From: Bog-756 sp963699345 | Lineage (GTDB): Bacteria > Actinomycetota > Acidimicrobiia > Acidimicrobiales > RAAP-2 | DNA: 64,000 nucleotides | Direction: 5' to 3' | Assembly: GCA_963699345.1 (NCBI GenBank) | Contig: CAVOTL010000007.1 | Location: forward strand, 372,001-436,000 | Part shown: piece after piece, positions 1 through 9,668 of the stretch | How positions within the stretch are numbered: the first letter of the stretch is position 1 | How the letters are laid out: each line of letters starts with the position of its first letter | Made by a program: the position numbers and the translations under genes | The notes under the pieces: model-generated | What the model saw: the letters and a program-made list of their open reading frames with translations, nothing else | What the model was told of the DNA's origin: nothing | Databases searched by the model: none

Positions 1-226
1 TGGCCCCTCGGCGGCGGCCCGACGGCTCGACGGCCCGGTCGCACACGTTCTGGCGTCCCGTCGGGCTACCCGCCTCCCGTCACCCGGAAACGTCGGCCGT
101 GGTCGGTGCCGTGGGCGTTGACGACGGTTCGCGCCGGCCTCCGGTCTCCTTCCCGGATGGGCGGGTCCGATCGGACGGCCCGTGTCCTGACGGGGGCGGT
201 ACGGGTGTCGGGGCGAGGGAGCGTGG

Positions 227-1468
227 GTGGCGCCCGGCGGGGTACGCACCGGGCGTGGTCCGAACATGCCCGTCCCACTGCACGCGACGACGCCTCCCGG
301 AGCCCCCGGCCGGGCCTGCGAAGGCCGGTACGGTGCCGGACGGGTGTCGATCTGGGACCATGGCACCTATGGCTGCGAGGCGTGGCACGACACCGAGGTC
401 GAGATCGTCCTCCGGCGGGCGCGGGCCCACGCCGCCCAGGTCCTCCTCCCGACCCGGAAGCGCAGTTGGATGATCCACCGGAGCGACCCCCGAGCGGCCG
501 GCACCGAGGTGCTGCCCACCGCCCTACCCCCCATGCTCGCCACCGCCGGAACCCTTCCCGACGACGACGACGGTTGGGCCTACGAGTTCAAGTGGGACGG
601 CGCCCGGGCCATCGTGGCGGTCGACGGAGGCCGGCCCGTCGCCACGAGCCGCTCCGGCAACCCGCTCACGGACTCCTTTCCCGAACTCCGGACGATGGCC
701 GGGACGTTCGGCTCCACCCGGGTTCTCCTCGACGGCGAACTCGTCGTGTTCGACGCGGATCGCGCTCCCTCCTTCGCGCGCATCCAGCATCGCCTGAAGG
801 CGGCGCCGGGCCGGGCCGTCGAAGCGGCCGTCGCCACCGATCCCGCCCACTTCGTGATCTTCGACCTCCTCCATCTCGACGGCCGCTCCCTCCTCCGATC
901 CCCCTACGACGAGCGGCGGGCCGCCCTCGACGGGCTCGCCGCGAGCGGGCCGGGCTGGGGCGTCACCCCGTCGTTCACCGACCGACGCGGCGACGACGTG
1001 CTCCGGGTGGCCCTCGGGATGGGCATGGAGGGCATCGTGGCGAAGCGGCGGTCCAGCGAATACCTCCCCGGGCGGCGGAGCGGCTCCTGGATCAAGGTGA
1101 AGCCCGAACGCACCCAGGAGGTGGTGGTGACGGGGTGGACCGCCGGCAACGGCCGGCGGGCGAACGGGTTCGGGGCCCTGGTGCTCGGTATCCCGGCGGG
1201 CGACCGACTCGACTACATCGGCAAGGTGGGAACGGGATTCACGGAGGCGTCGATGGACGGACTCCTGCGGGAACTCCGTCCCCTGGCCGTCACCTCCTGC
1301 CCGTTCGGGAGCCGTCCACCCGGACTCGGTCACGTGCACTGGGTCGAGCCCGAACTGGTGGGGGAGGTCCGGTTCGCGGGCTGGACCCCCGACGGGCACC
1401 TGCGCCAGCCGACCTGGCGCGGCCGGAGGCCGGACAAGTGGGTCGACGAGGTGGTCCGTGAGTCCTGA
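227..1468 (+). CDS. ATP-dependent DNA ligase with partial 3'-phosphoesterase domain (LigD-type)
   Basis: Residues about 30-90 match the end of a LigD 3'-phosphoesterase domain (EGRYGAGRVSIWDHGTY, then WMIHRSDP). The ligase domain follows, with the nucleotidyl-transfer motif EFKWDGAR (catalytic Lys about 122) and downstream motifs around GMEGIVAKRR and SWIKVKP. It would seal nicks during non-homologous end joining. The first half of the phosphoesterase domain is not readable in any of the three frames upstream, so the gene is truncated, frameshifted or starts later (an ATG at 470 would give ligase only). It overlaps the polymerase gene by 11 bases, so the two are probably co-translated. Function is firm; the start is not. 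Confidence 0.85.
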   Translation: MAPGGVRTGRGPNMPVPLHATTPPGAPGRACEGRYGAGRVSIWDHGTYGCEAWHDTEVEIVLRRARAHAAQVLLPTRKRSWMIHRSDPRAAGTEVLPTALPPMLATAGTLPDDDDGWAYEFKWDGARAIVAVDGGRPVATSRSGNPLTDSFPELRTMAGTFGSTRVLLDGELVVFDADRAPSFARIQHRLKAAPGRAVEAAVATDPAHFVIFDLLHLDGRSLLRSPYDERRAALDGLAASGPGWGVTPSFTDRRGDDVLRVALGMGMEGIVAKRRSSEYLPGRRSGSWIKVKPERTQEVVVTGWTAGNGRRANGFGALVLGIPAGDRLDYIGKVGTGFTEASMDGLLRELRPLAVTSCPFGSRPPGLGHVHWVEPELVGEVRFAGWTPDGHLRQPTWRGRRPDKWVDEVVRES

Positions 1469-2354
1469 TCGAACCAGCACCCGGGTGGAAGTGGCGGGTC
1501 GCAGCCTCTCCATCTCCCGGCTGGACAAGGTCCTCTTCCCCGAGGACGGCTTCACCAAGGGCCAGATGATCGACTACTACGTGCGCGTGGCCGACGTCAT
1601 GCTGCCGCACCTCGAGGGACGGCCGTTGACGATGAAGCGCTATCCCGACGGCGTCGCCGGTCAATCGTTCTTCGAAAAACACGTTCCCCCGGGAGCACCC
1701 CGCTGGATCGAAACAGTCACCGTCCCGACGTCCGACGGCCACGGCTCGGTCACCTACCCCACGGTCGCCGACCTCCCCACACTGGTCTGGGCGGCCAACC
1801 TCGGCGCCATCGAGCTCCACGTCCCACTCTGGAAGGTGGGACGACGCCGCAAGCTCCCGGCACCCCCGGACCAGTTCGTCGTCGACCTGGATCCCGGACC
1901 CGGTACGTCCATCGTCGAGTGCTGCCGGGTGGCCCTCCTGGCCCGGGAGGAGCTCGACGGAGACGGGCTGTCGACCGTGGCCAAGACCAGCGGTTCGAAA
2001 GGACTCCAGCTCTACGGGTCGCTCGACGGCACCATCGCGTGGGACCGTTCCCGGGAGATGGCCCGCGACCTGGCCCGACGACTCGAGCACGAGCACCCCG
2101 ACCTCGTCGTGTCGAACATGCGCAAGGAGCGGCGGGACCGTCGGGTGCTCCTCGACTGGAGTCAGAACCACCCGATGAAGACGACGGTGGCCGCCTACTC
2201 GCTGCGGGCCCGGGACCGGCCGACCGTGTCGACCCCGGTCGCCTGGGACGAGGTCGAGGCCTGCGCCGACTCCGGGGATCCGACCCAACTCGTCTTCACG
2301 GCAGACGAGGTCCTCGACCGGTTGTCCGACCGGGGTGACCTCTTCGCCGTGTGA
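1458..2354 (+). CDS. LigD-type polymerase/primase domain protein
   Basis: A stand-alone LigD polymerase domain of 298 residues, the usual length. The metal-binding pair is in VVDLDPG (Asp143 and Asp145), followed by KTSGSKGLQLY, which holds the nucleotide-binding Ser/Lys, and a later basic RKERRDRRVLLDW segment. The family fills gaps and adds (ribo)nucleotides at double-strand breaks. In mycobacteria polymerase, phosphoesterase and ligase are fused in one LigD; here polymerase and phosphoesterase-ligase are separate overlapping genes. No Ku gene is present in the window. Confidence 0.88.
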   Translation: MSPDRTSTRVEVAGRSLSISRLDKVLFPEDGFTKGQMIDYYVRVADVMLPHLEGRPLTMKRYPDGVAGQSFFEKHVPPGAPRWIETVTVPTSDGHGSVTYPTVADLPTLVWAANLGAIELHVPLWKVGRRRKLPAPPDQFVVDLDPGPGTSIVECCRVALLAREELDGDGLSTVAKTSGSKGLQLYGSLDGTIAWDRSREMARDLARRLEHEHPDLVVSNMRKERRDRRVLLDWSQNHPMKTTVAAYSLRARDRPTVSTPVAWDEVEACADSGDPTQLVFTADEVLDRLSDRGDLFAV

Positions 2355-2403
2355 CGACCGGGGACCCGGTTTCCCCGCCCCCGTCGACGGGAAGAGTGGG
2401 CCC

Positions 2404-3462
2404 GTGAAACCCGTACTCCCCCGTCCCCGCGGCCCCCTGAGCGAGCTGCTCGTGGCGGCGCTCACCAGTCGGCCCCGGTCCACCGCCGAGGCGGAGAGCG
2501 TCGCCCGCGGCCACCTCGCCGACGAGGACCTCCAGATCGCCCTCCACATCTGTTATGGCCTGCACTACGACGGGTTCGCCGGTGTCGACGAGGAATGGAA
2601 ATGGGATCCCGGCCTGCTGGCCCTCCGGAACCGCATCGAGCACGCATTCCTCACCGACCTGATCGGCATCGACGCCGCCCGGCCGACCATGAGCCACCGG
2701 GACGTGACCGCCACCTTCGACGAACTGCTCGGCTCGGACGGCGGACCGTCGTTGTCGTCCTATCTCTTGGAGCGCGGCTCCCTCGGGCAGCTCCGGGAGT
2801 TCGTGATCCATCGGTCCGTCTACCAGCGCAAGGAGGCCGATCCCCATACCTGGGTGATTCCGAGGCTCCGGGGTCGGGCCAAGTCGGCGTGCGTCCGGTT
2901 GCAGTCCGACGAGTACGGCAACGGTGAGCCGGGGCGCACCCATGCCGAACTGTTCGCCACGACGATGCAGGAGTTCGGTCTCGACGCGGCACCCGGTGCC
3001 TACGTCGATCAGGTGCCGGCGACCACCCTGGCCACGGACAATCTCGTCTCGTTGCTGGGGCTGCACCGACGGTGGCGCGGGGCGCTCGTCGGCCACCTGG
3101 CCGCCTTCGAGATGACGTCGGTGGTGCCCATGGCCCGCTATGCCCAGGCCATCCGGCGACACCTTCCGTCGGGTCCGGCCGCCGAGTTCTACGAGTGCCA
3201 TGTGGTGGCCGACACCGTGCACGAGCGGATCGCGGCCGAAGAGCTGCTCCGGGGCCTCGTCGAAACCGACCCGGAGGCCTCGCGGGACGTCTGCGTCGGG
3301 GCCGCCGCGCTCCTGGCCGTGGAACGCCGGTTCGCCACCCACCTGTTGACGGCGTGGAGCGAGGGGCACACGTCGCTGCGGACGGGCGCTTCCGGGCAGC
3401 CCCGGGCGGTCCACCCCCATCGTGGCGGCGTACGCCGGGAGCGGGTCCGGATCGTGGCCTGA
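2404..3462 (+). CDS. iron-containing redox enzyme family protein (heme-oxygenase-like fold)
   Basis: A mostly helical protein with the Glu/His-rich segments typical of the heme-oxygenase-like diiron family, including FYECHVVADTVHERIAAEELL, where E, H, D and H sit at helical spacing. I chose the GTG at 2404; an in-frame GTG at 2335 overlaps the polymerase gene and would add 23 residues with no domain match. It lies 49 bases after the polymerase stop and may share its transcript. The substrate is unknown. A functional link to the repair genes is not supported by anything beyond position. Confidence 0.7.
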   Translation: MKPVLPRPRGPLSELLVAALTSRPRSTAEAESVARGHLADEDLQIALHICYGLHYDGFAGVDEEWKWDPGLLALRNRIEHAFLTDLIGIDAARPTMSHRDVTATFDELLGSDGGPSLSSYLLERGSLGQLREFVIHRSVYQRKEADPHTWVIPRLRGRAKSACVRLQSDEYGNGEPGRTHAELFATTMQEFGLDAAPGAYVDQVPATTLATDNLVSLLGLHRRWRGALVGHLAAFEMTSVVPMARYAQAIRRHLPSGPAAEFYECHVVADTVHERIAAEELLRGLVETDPEASRDVCVGAAALLAVERRFATHLLTAWSEGHTSLRTGASGQPRAVHPHRGGVRRERVRIVA

Positions 3463-3494
3463 CCCGTGGATGTCGGGCGTCCACCCCGGAGCCT

Positions 3495-3866
3495 CTACGT
3501 CACGGGCTGGACGTCCGCCGGGCCCTTCTTGATCTCCTGGATGTAACGGTCGATCCGTTGGCGGGACATGCCCCAGGCCCGGGCGATCTCCCAGGCCCGC
3601 ATGCCCTCGTCGAGGCAGCGACGGATCAGGAGGAGCCGGAGATCGTGGCGGGCATCGTCGATCCGGCGCTGCGCATCCTGGGTCGACTGGCGTTGGTCCC
3701 CGGGGGATTCATGACCGAGGGTCTCGGTGATCCTCTCGCCGGCCCGGAGGCGCTCGATCCCCTGTCGGAGGATCCTCTCCCCCTCGATCATCACCCGGCG
3801 GGCCGCCCGGTTGGCATCGATGAGCTCCTGGATAGCCCCGATGATCTGCTCGTCTCCCTCCGCCAT
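3495..3866 (-). CDS. small helix-turn-helix protein
   Basis: A 123-residue charged, helical protein. The C-terminal third (MRAWEIARAWGMSRQRIDRYI) reads as a helix-turn-helix like those in sigma-70 region 4 or small phage-type regulators. The N-terminal half is Arg/Glu-rich and probably forms a coiled coil for dimerisation. It converges on the iron-redox gene. DNA binding is inferred from the motif; the target is unknown. Confidence 0.6.
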   Translation of the reverse strand: MAEGDEQIIGAIQELIDANRAARRVMIEGERILRQGIERLRAGERITETLGHESPGDQRQSTQDAQRRIDDARHDLRLLLIRRCLDEGMRAWEIARAWGMSRQRIDRYIQEIKKGPADVQPVT

Positions 3867-3953
3867 CGGACCATGATCCCACTATTCCGCTGACGCGTGC
3901 ACCCCCCGGTCGGCCATCCCGCCGGATCGATCGACGACCCGCGGATCGGGTGG

Positions 3954-4286
3954 TCAGCCCATTGATCTCGCCCCGTCGATGGACCCCCGGATGATGTCGG
4001 CGTGGCCGGCGTGCTGGGCAGTCTCGGCCACAATGGGTACGAGGACCCGGCGGCCCGACCAGTGGGCCCCCGGTTCGGATATCGGGTCACCGCCGACGGC
4101 CGCCGCCGTCGGATCCCTCGACCCGGGTCCGAGGCGAGATGGCCGGGCCCGGAACGTCGGGTGGCGGAACCGTCGGCTCGACGGGCCCGGCCGCGGAACG
4201 GTAACCGGTCGACCTTGGAATTCGCTGTGAGCGCCTGGAGGAATGGAGGTACGGACCAACCCGTCCACATCGAAGTGCACGGCCAT
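3954..4286 (-). pseudogene. probable remnant of a DinB/DUF664-family protein
   Basis: Only the end is recognisable: HWSGRRVLVPIVAETAQHAGHADII matches the conserved C-terminal helix of DUF664/DinB-like mycothiol-dependent enzymes, where H-AGH-D residues bind metal. Family members are about 165 residues; here the preceding 70 residues are low-complexity Arg/Pro-rich and show no family sequence. I read it as a decayed or frame-disrupted copy. It could be a new short protein that resembles the family only at its end. Confidence 0.4.
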
Positions 4287-4309
4287 CGGGCCATCCGGCC
4301 CGGCGCGCG

Positions 4310-4341
4310 ACGACGCCCCCCGGGTGACCGGGGGGCGTCGT
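4310..4341 (-). terminator. strong hairpin terminator after the secreted protein gene
   Basis: A perfect 14-bp inverted repeat (arms 4310-4323 and 4328-4341) with a 4-base loop. It lies 23 bases past the stop of the minus-strand gene at 4365. No T-run follows, which is common for high-GC actinobacterial terminators. Confidence 0.75.
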
Positions 4342-4364
4342 GCGGTACTACGGCGAAGCTGGGG

Positions 4365-4841
4365 CTACAGACTGAACGTCGTGTGCGGCACCAGCTTCAG
4401 CTTGTTCTTGGCGGTGTCGACGCACACCCGGCCCGAGGTGACGTCCCCGACGGCCGGAATGCCGACACCCGAAGTCGAGGCGGCCGTCACCGAGCCGGTG
4501 GCGTCATACTCGTCGTAGCCCTTGGAGCAGGCACCCTGACCCGGCGACGAGTCCGAGAACGTCACGGTCGTCGTGGCCCCGCTGTTCGACCAGGTGAGAT
4601 TGCCCCCGGCCAGCAGCGCCGCCGTCGTGGCGGTGGCGTCCTTGTAGCCCTTGCCCCCGGACGGGGTGCACTTGCCGAACGTGAGGGTGCCTCCGGCGAG
4701 TGTGCCCTTGAGCTTCACGCTCGAGCACTGGATGGCCGATGCGGCCCCAGCCGTGCCGGCCTCGACGAAGCCGGCCGTGGCGATGGAGGCCGGAACGGCC
4801 AGCGCGGCCGCGACAGCAGCCACAGTGAATAAACGACGCAT
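4365..4841 (-). CDS. small secreted protein of unknown function
   Basis: A 158-residue protein starting MRRLFTVAAVAAALAVPAS, a Sec signal peptide with a likely cleavage near ATA-GF. The mature part is rich in Thr, Gly and Ser and predicted beta-rich, with several Cys residues (IQCSSVK, GKCTPSGG, GACSKGYD, RVCVDTA) that could pair outside the cell. The ATG at 4841 is chosen because GGGGGA lies just upstream. It stands alone with its own terminator. I do not recognise the family. Confidence 0.75.
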   Translation of the reverse strand: MRRLFTVAAVAAALAVPASIATAGFVEAGTAGAASAIQCSSVKLKGTLAGGTLTFGKCTPSGGKGYKDATATTAALLAGGNLTWSNSGATTTVTFSDSSPGQGACSKGYDEYDATGSVTAASTSGVGIPAVGDVTSGRVCVDTAKNKLKLVPHTTFSL

Positions 4842-5005
4842 GGAATCCCCCAATTTCTGCGGGCCCGACTCTCGCCCGACTCCGCACGTTGAGACTGCAG
4901 CCTTTGCAGTCGAACGGTTAAACGTCCGACGCCCGGATCCGTTACTCCCCGACCCGTCGGCCCTCGGGTGGGAGCCCTTTTCGGGCGGCCACCACCGCCC
5001 GCGGC

Positions 5006-5350
5006 CTATCCGGTCGGGCGATTGTCGGTGTCGACCACGACGACCCGGGGCTCGTGAGCATCACACTCGTCGGCCTCCACGTCGACGTACGAGGCGATGA
5101 TGACCAGGTCGCCGACCTGCGCCAGCCTGGCCGCCGCCCCGTTCAGGCAGATCTGGCCGGGCGATCCCTCGATGGCGTACGTCTCGAACCGCTCGCCGTT
5201 CATGAGGTTGTAGACGGCCACCTGCTCGTTCACCACGATGTCGGCCGACTTGAGCAGCAGCGGATCGATGGAGATCGACCCGACGTAGTTGAGGTCGGCA
5301 TCGGTGACCCGGGCACGATGGATCTTGCCATTGAGCATTCTTCGACGCAT
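5006..5350 (-). CDS. panD: aspartate 1-decarboxylase
   Basis: Converts L-aspartate to beta-alanine for pantothenate and CoA synthesis. The 114-residue zymogen has the self-cleavage site in YVGSISID at Gly24-Ser25, where Ser becomes the pyruvoyl cofactor. The family pattern MLNGKIHRARVTDADL is intact and the GAAARL segment is present. The ATG at 5350 is preceded by GGAGG at good spacing. It is not next to panB or panC here. Confidence 0.95.
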   Translation of the reverse strand: MRRRMLNGKIHRARVTDADLNYVGSISIDPLLLKSADIVVNEQVAVYNLMNGERFETYAIEGSPGQICLNGAAARLAQVGDLVIIASYVDVEADECDAHEPRVVVVDTDNRPTG

Positions 5351-5471
5351 GTCCGACCTCCGTCCGCACCAGTCCCGTCCAGGATAGGGCGACTCGCCCG
5401 GTGGTCGGTGCGGTCCCGCCGGTCGCACCGGAACCGTCGGGGCCGCCGTCGGCCGCCGGCTCCGGGTTCGG

Positions 5472-5813
5472 TCACGACCAACCGAGCTCCCGCAGCCGCT
5501 CCTCCCCGATCCCGAAGTGGTGCCCTATCTCGTGGAGCAGGGTGACGCGTACCCGGTGGGCGAGTTCCTCCGGGGTCGAGGCAGATCGGCAGATCGTGGC
5601 GAGGTACAGCGTGATCCGGTCGGGACGGACACCCGAATAGTTGAGTCGGCCGGTCAGCGGCACGCCTTCGTAGAGTCCGTACAGCGGACCGGGTGGGCTC
5701 CGGTCATCGATGATGATGGCCACGTTGTCCATCTCGGCCCGCAGTTCGTCCGGGATCGTGGCCAGCGCGTCGACCACCAGGCTCTCGAACGCATCGACGT
5801 CCACCGGTTCCAT
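5472..5813 (-). CDS. metallopeptidase family protein (DUF1025-like zincin)
   Basis: A 113-residue minimal zincin with HEIGHHFGI at residues 94-102, giving HExxH plus the next turn. The region LYGLYEGVPLTGR is typical of this small actinobacterial family. Zinc-dependent proteolysis is inferred from the fold; substrates are not known. It is divergent from the HAD phosphatase, with about 100 bases between their starts. Confidence 0.8.
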   Translation of the reverse strand: MEPVDVDAFESLVVDALATIPDELRAEMDNVAIIIDDRSPPGPLYGLYEGVPLTGRLNYSGVRPDRITLYLATICRSASTPEELAHRVRVTLLHEIGHHFGIGEERLRELGWS

Positions 5814-5917
5814 GGACCCACCCTGTCAGCCCCGGCGCCCCCGTGCCGGCGGCCGCGTCCGTCACGGGGGCACGGTGCGTCGCCAGTCCGTTGTCCGCGT
5901 TCCGTAGTGTCCACAGC

Positions 5918-6559
5918 GTGGACGGGTTCGACCTGGTGATCTTCGACTGCGACGGCGTCCTGGTGGACAGCGAGCGGCTCGCCGTGCGGACGGAGGCGGA
6001 GATCCTGTCCCGCCTGGGGTGGCCGCTCACCGAGGCCGACATCGTCGACAGGTTCGTGGGACGGTCCGCCACCTACATGCAGGGCGAGATCGAACGCCAT
6101 CTGGGTCGGCCCATCGATTGGGACGCCGAGTTCGAGATCCACTACCGGGAGGTGTTCCAACGCGACCTCGTCGCCGTCCCGGGCGTCGAGGAGGCCCTCG
6201 ATGCCATCACCACACCGGTGTGCGTGGCGTCGAGTGGGAGCCACGACAAGATGCGCTTCACCCTGGGCACGACCGGGCTCTTCGACCGCTTCGAGGGCAG
6301 GATCTTCAGTGCCGACCAGGTGGCCCACGGGAAGCCCGCCCCCGACATCTTCCTGTTCGCGGCGGACCAGATGGGCGTCGACCCGGGACGGTGCGCCGTG
6401 GTGGAGGACAGCGTCGCCGGGGTCACCGCCGCGCGGTCGGCGGGGATGGCCGTGTTCGGGTTCGCCGGCGGCGTGACGGGCGCCGACCGACTGTCGGCGG
6501 ATGGGGTGGTGGTCTTCGACCACATGGGGCAACTACCCGCCCTCCTCGGAAGCCGCTGA
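5918..6559 (+). CDS. HAD superfamily phosphatase (beta-phosphoglucomutase-like)
   Basis: The nucleophile motif FDCDGVLVDSE begins almost at the N-terminus (Asp10 and Asp12). Motif II is VASSGSHDK, the conserved Lys is in HGKPAPDIF, and VVEDSVAGVTAA supplies the metal-binding acid. The cap resembles the beta-phosphoglucomutase/phosphonatase subgroup, so it likely acts on a small phosphorylated metabolite. I chose the GTG at 5918 because the motif should be near the start; an in-frame ATG 75 bases upstream adds an Ala-rich stretch without homology. Confidence 0.85.
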   Translation: MDGFDLVIFDCDGVLVDSERLAVRTEAEILSRLGWPLTEADIVDRFVGRSATYMQGEIERHLGRPIDWDAEFEIHYREVFQRDLVAVPGVEEALDAITTPVCVASSGSHDKMRFTLGTTGLFDRFEGRIFSADQVAHGKPAPDIFLFAADQMGVDPGRCAVVEDSVAGVTAARSAGMAVFGFAGGVTGADRLSADGVVVFDHMGQLPALLGSR

Positions 6560-6608
6560 GCCCGCGTGGTTCCAGCTCCGTGGTCGCCATCGCCGTCGCC
6601 GGCACCGG

Positions 6609-7904
6609 TCAGGGCATCGGGAACGGACCGAAGAAACCGGCGTTGCCGTACGCGAAGACTCCACCGTCCCCACCGAGGAGCCGGTAGCCGCCTCCCGCCG
6701 GGGAGGGGGAGATGGAGAAGACCGGTGCGACCAGGTCGAGCGCGCCCGCCGAGCCCTCGAAGGGGGCGTCTCCGAAGGCGAACACCCCACCGTCGTAGGC
6801 GGCCAACCAGTAGCCCGCGGGCCCGGCGGCCGCGATGCCGACCACCGGGGCGTTCAGTGGCCGCCCTCCCATGGAGCCCTGGAAGGGGGCGTCACCGAAG
6901 GCGAAGACCCCGCCGTCGGCGGCCGTCAGCCAGTAGCCCCCCGACCCGGCGGCCGCCATGCCGACCACCGGGGCGTTCAGGGGCCGCCCTCCCATGGAGC
7001 CGTGGAAGGCGGCGTCCCCGAAAGCGAACACCCCGCCATCGGCCGCCACCAACCAGTAGCCGCCGCCGTCGGGGGTCGACGCCATCCCGACGACCGGCGC
7101 GTTCAACGGGACACCGCCCAGCGAACCGAAGAACGGCGCCCCGTCGAGGGCGAACACGCCGCCGTCGGCGGCGACCTCCCACACTCCGCCTTCGGGATCG
7201 GCGGCGACCCCGACGACGCGAGCCGAGGAGATCGGCTGGTCGACGGGCGTGACCGCGTCACCCACCCCCTGGACGTACCCCGAGGCACTCACGCCCCAAT
7301 ACCCGATGTTGTCCTCCGTCGACGCCAGTCCGACGCCGTAGTTGGCGAAGGCCGGCTCGACGAAGTCGAAGGCGAGAGACGACCTCCCCCCGAGGTCCGG
7401 GGTGCACGATCCCGCCGGTTGGGGGGTGCTGGAGGCGGACTGGCCGTCGATCGTCAGGGTGGCCACGGCGGGGGCCGCGGGATCCGCACAATGGGGGTGC
7501 CACTCCCAGATGATCGCCGGGGGGAGCGCCGCTCCGGTGAACTGGATGGTGAACGAGGCCGACCCACCGTTTCCGGCCACGTTCGTGAAGGCCGGACCGG
7601 CGACCGGGGTCAGGACCGCCGATCCCGTCACGGTCACCGAGCAGACCTGGCGCGGATCCGCCGGGTACGCCGGGAACTCGAACCCGATCGTCCCGAGGGC
7701 ACCCGACGCCAGCGGGGGGCCGAGGTGGAAACCACAGGAACCGCCGACCGTCGACAGCGCGGCGTCGGCGCGGGGGGCGACGGCCACGGACGCCACGGTG
7801 GCCCCGGCGACGAGCACGATCCCCGCTGCCACCCGGGTCCAGCGGGGGCGTCGGTCCCGGAGCCATGGATGCCGCCGGGACGCTCCGTTCGCCTGATCGG
7901 TCAT
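6609..7904 (-). CDS. secreted 42-residue-repeat protein (SMGG repeats)
   Basis: Begins with a basic segment and a hydrophobic signal peptide ending near PRADAALS. A roughly 130-residue Ig-like or beta-rich domain with paired Cys follows. The C-terminal half carries four to five tandem repeats of about 42 residues on the pattern GYWL-AADGGVFAFGDA-F-GSMGGRPLNAPVVGMA. This repeat is frequent in extracellular proteins of Acidimicrobiia and probably forms a propeller or solenoid. The start at 7904 has GGAAGG upstream. Its role is likely cell-surface binding or adhesion, by inference. The same repeat occurs in the gene at 21619. Confidence 0.75.
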   Translation of the reverse strand: MTDQANGASRRHPWLRDRRPRWTRVAAGIVLVAGATVASVAVAPRADAALSTVGGSCGFHLGPPLASGALGTIGFEFPAYPADPRQVCSVTVTGSAVLTPVAGPAFTNVAGNGGSASFTIQFTGAALPPAIIWEWHPHCADPAAPAVATLTIDGQSASSTPQPAGSCTPDLGGRSSLAFDFVEPAFANYGVGLASTEDNIGYWGVSASGYVQGVGDAVTPVDQPISSARVVGVAADPEGGVWEVAADGGVFALDGAPFFGSLGGVPLNAPVVGMASTPDGGGYWLVAADGGVFAFGDAAFHGSMGGRPLNAPVVGMAAAGSGGYWLTAADGGVFAFGDAPFQGSMGGRPLNAPVVGIAAAGPAGYWLAAYDGGVFAFGDAPFEGSAGALDLVAPVFSISPSPAGGGYRLLGGDGGVFAYGNAGFFGPFPMP

Positions 7905-8139
7905 GACACCCACCACCTTCCGGGATCCGCCGACCGGGTCCGGTGACGCGTGCCCCACGGGCCCGGGCCGACTCGCGTAGATCGCCCGAGAAGATGTTAC
8001 GACGACCTCCCCGGAAAGTCAGCCGGAATCTCGCCCCCACCGCCCGTCCTTCCCGTCGACGGGACCGCCGGGCCGCCATCGGCCGCCTGTCCGGGACGGG
8101 TGGGTGATCCGACGGGATCGCCGGGACACCTCCGGCGGC

Positions 8140-8165
8140 ATTACACAGTCACTATGGTTTGTAAT
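8140..8165. promoter_or_regulatory. operator/promoter site A (ATTACA-N14-TGTAAT)
   Basis: A dyad of ATTACA and TGTAAT with a 14-base spacer, directly upstream of the aldehyde dehydrogenase gene. The left half can serve as a -35 box; TAATAT at 8162-8167, exactly 17 bases after the first hexamer, is a good -10. The left arm shares TTACACAGT with the minus strand of site B. Confidence 0.6.
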
Positions 8166-8212
8166 ATGACGGACGTCGGAGCAGGCACCGGGCCCACGTC
8201 GGCGGGTCCGCG

Positions 8213-9668
8213 GTGACCCCCGGGCCCCGGACCCACTCCCGACTGTTCATCGGCGGACGGTGGGAGCCCCCCGAGTCCACCGCCACCATCGACGTCGTCG
8301 AGGCCCACTCCGAGGAGCGGATCGGGACGGTCCCGGATGCGGGATCAGCCGACATCGATGCGGCCGTCTCGGCGGCCCGCCATGCGTTCGACCGGTCCGA
8401 CTGGCCCCGGGCCCCCCTGGCGGATCGCATCGCCGCGGTGCAGCGGCTCATCGAGGAGTTCGGGCGCCGCACCGAAGAGATGGCCCGGACGATCAGCTCG
8501 GAGAACGGGGCGCCCATCAAGTTCTCCCGGCTTGGCCAGGTCGGTGCGCCCCTGGACATCATGGCGTCGATGATCGACGTGGCCGCCGCCACTCCGTGGG
8601 AAGAGCGCCGGTCCGGTCGCTACCTCGACTACCTCGTGCGTCGCGAGCCGGTCGGGGTCGTCGGAGCCGTCGTGGCGTGGAACGTCCCCCAGGTGCTCAT
8701 CGCCACGAAGCTGACGCCGGCGCTGCTGGCCGGTTGCACGGTCGTGGTCAAGGCCGCCCCGGAGGCGTCTCTCGACGCCGTGATGCTGGCCGAGATCATC
8801 GAGGCCGCCGATCTCCCACCCGGGACCGTGTCCGTGCTCACCGGCGGCGTCGAGGCGGGCCGGGCCCTGGTGGGTCACGCGGGAGTCGACAAGATCGCAT
8901 TCACCGGATCCACCGGGGCCGGACGGGAGATCGCGGCGCGCTGTGGCCATGACCTCCGCCGCTGCAGCCTCGAACTCGGTGGCAAGTCGGCGGCGATCCT
9001 GCTGGACGACGCCGACCTGGCCGTCGCGGCCCACGCGCTGCGGTACACGTCCTTCATCAACAACGGTCAGGCCTGTGCGGCCCAGACCCGGATCCTGGCC
9101 CCCCGTTCCCGCTACGCCGAAGCGGTCGATGCCGTCGCCGACCTCGCCGCGTCCCTGACGGTGGGCGACCCGCACGATCCCGCGGTCAAGGTGGGCCCGC
9201 TCGTCAGCCGACGTCAGCGCGATCGCGTCCGGGGCTCCATCGAATCCGGGGTTCAGGACGGCGCCCGGGTGGTGGTCGGTGGACCCGAGGCTCCCGAGGG
9301 GCAGTCGAGGGGATGGTTCGTCCGGCCCACCGTGTTCGCCGACGTCGACAATGCGATGCCCATCGCCCGAGAGGAGGTCTTCGGACCCGTGCTCTGCATC
9401 ATCCCCTACGACGACGACGAGGATGCCGTGCGCCTGGCCAACGACTCACGGTACGGCCTGGCGGGATCGGTGTTCACCTCCGACCCCGAACGGGGACTCG
9501 CAGTGGCTCGCGGTCGTCCGCACCGGGACCTTCGGCATCAACGGGTACGCCCCCGACCCCCTGGCGCCCTTCGGCGGGTTCAAGGAGTCGGGCATCGGCC
9601 GCGAATGGGGCGAGCACGGCCTGGCCGAGTACGTGGAGATCAAGGCCGTCAACGGAGTGGCGCCATGA
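8213..9668 (+). CDS. aldehyde dehydrogenase, NAD(P)-dependent (one frameshift)
   Basis: Oxidises an aldehyde to the acid. The conserved Glu lies in LELGGKSAAIL and the catalytic Cys in NNGQACAAQTR (residue about 288). GSTGAGREI binds cofactor and EEVFGPVL is the usual late motif. Around 9511 the frame changes: the correct C-terminus (GTFGINGYAPDPLAPFGGFKESG) continues one frame over, and removing one G would restore it. The stop overlaps the next ATG (ATGA). It is probably the first gene of an operon driven by site A. GTG start. Confidence 0.85.

Noticed and set aside
99..1461. Long plus-strand Arg/Pro-rich frames over the ligase gene
   Set aside because: Shadow frames of high-GC coding sequence; composition is non-protein-like.
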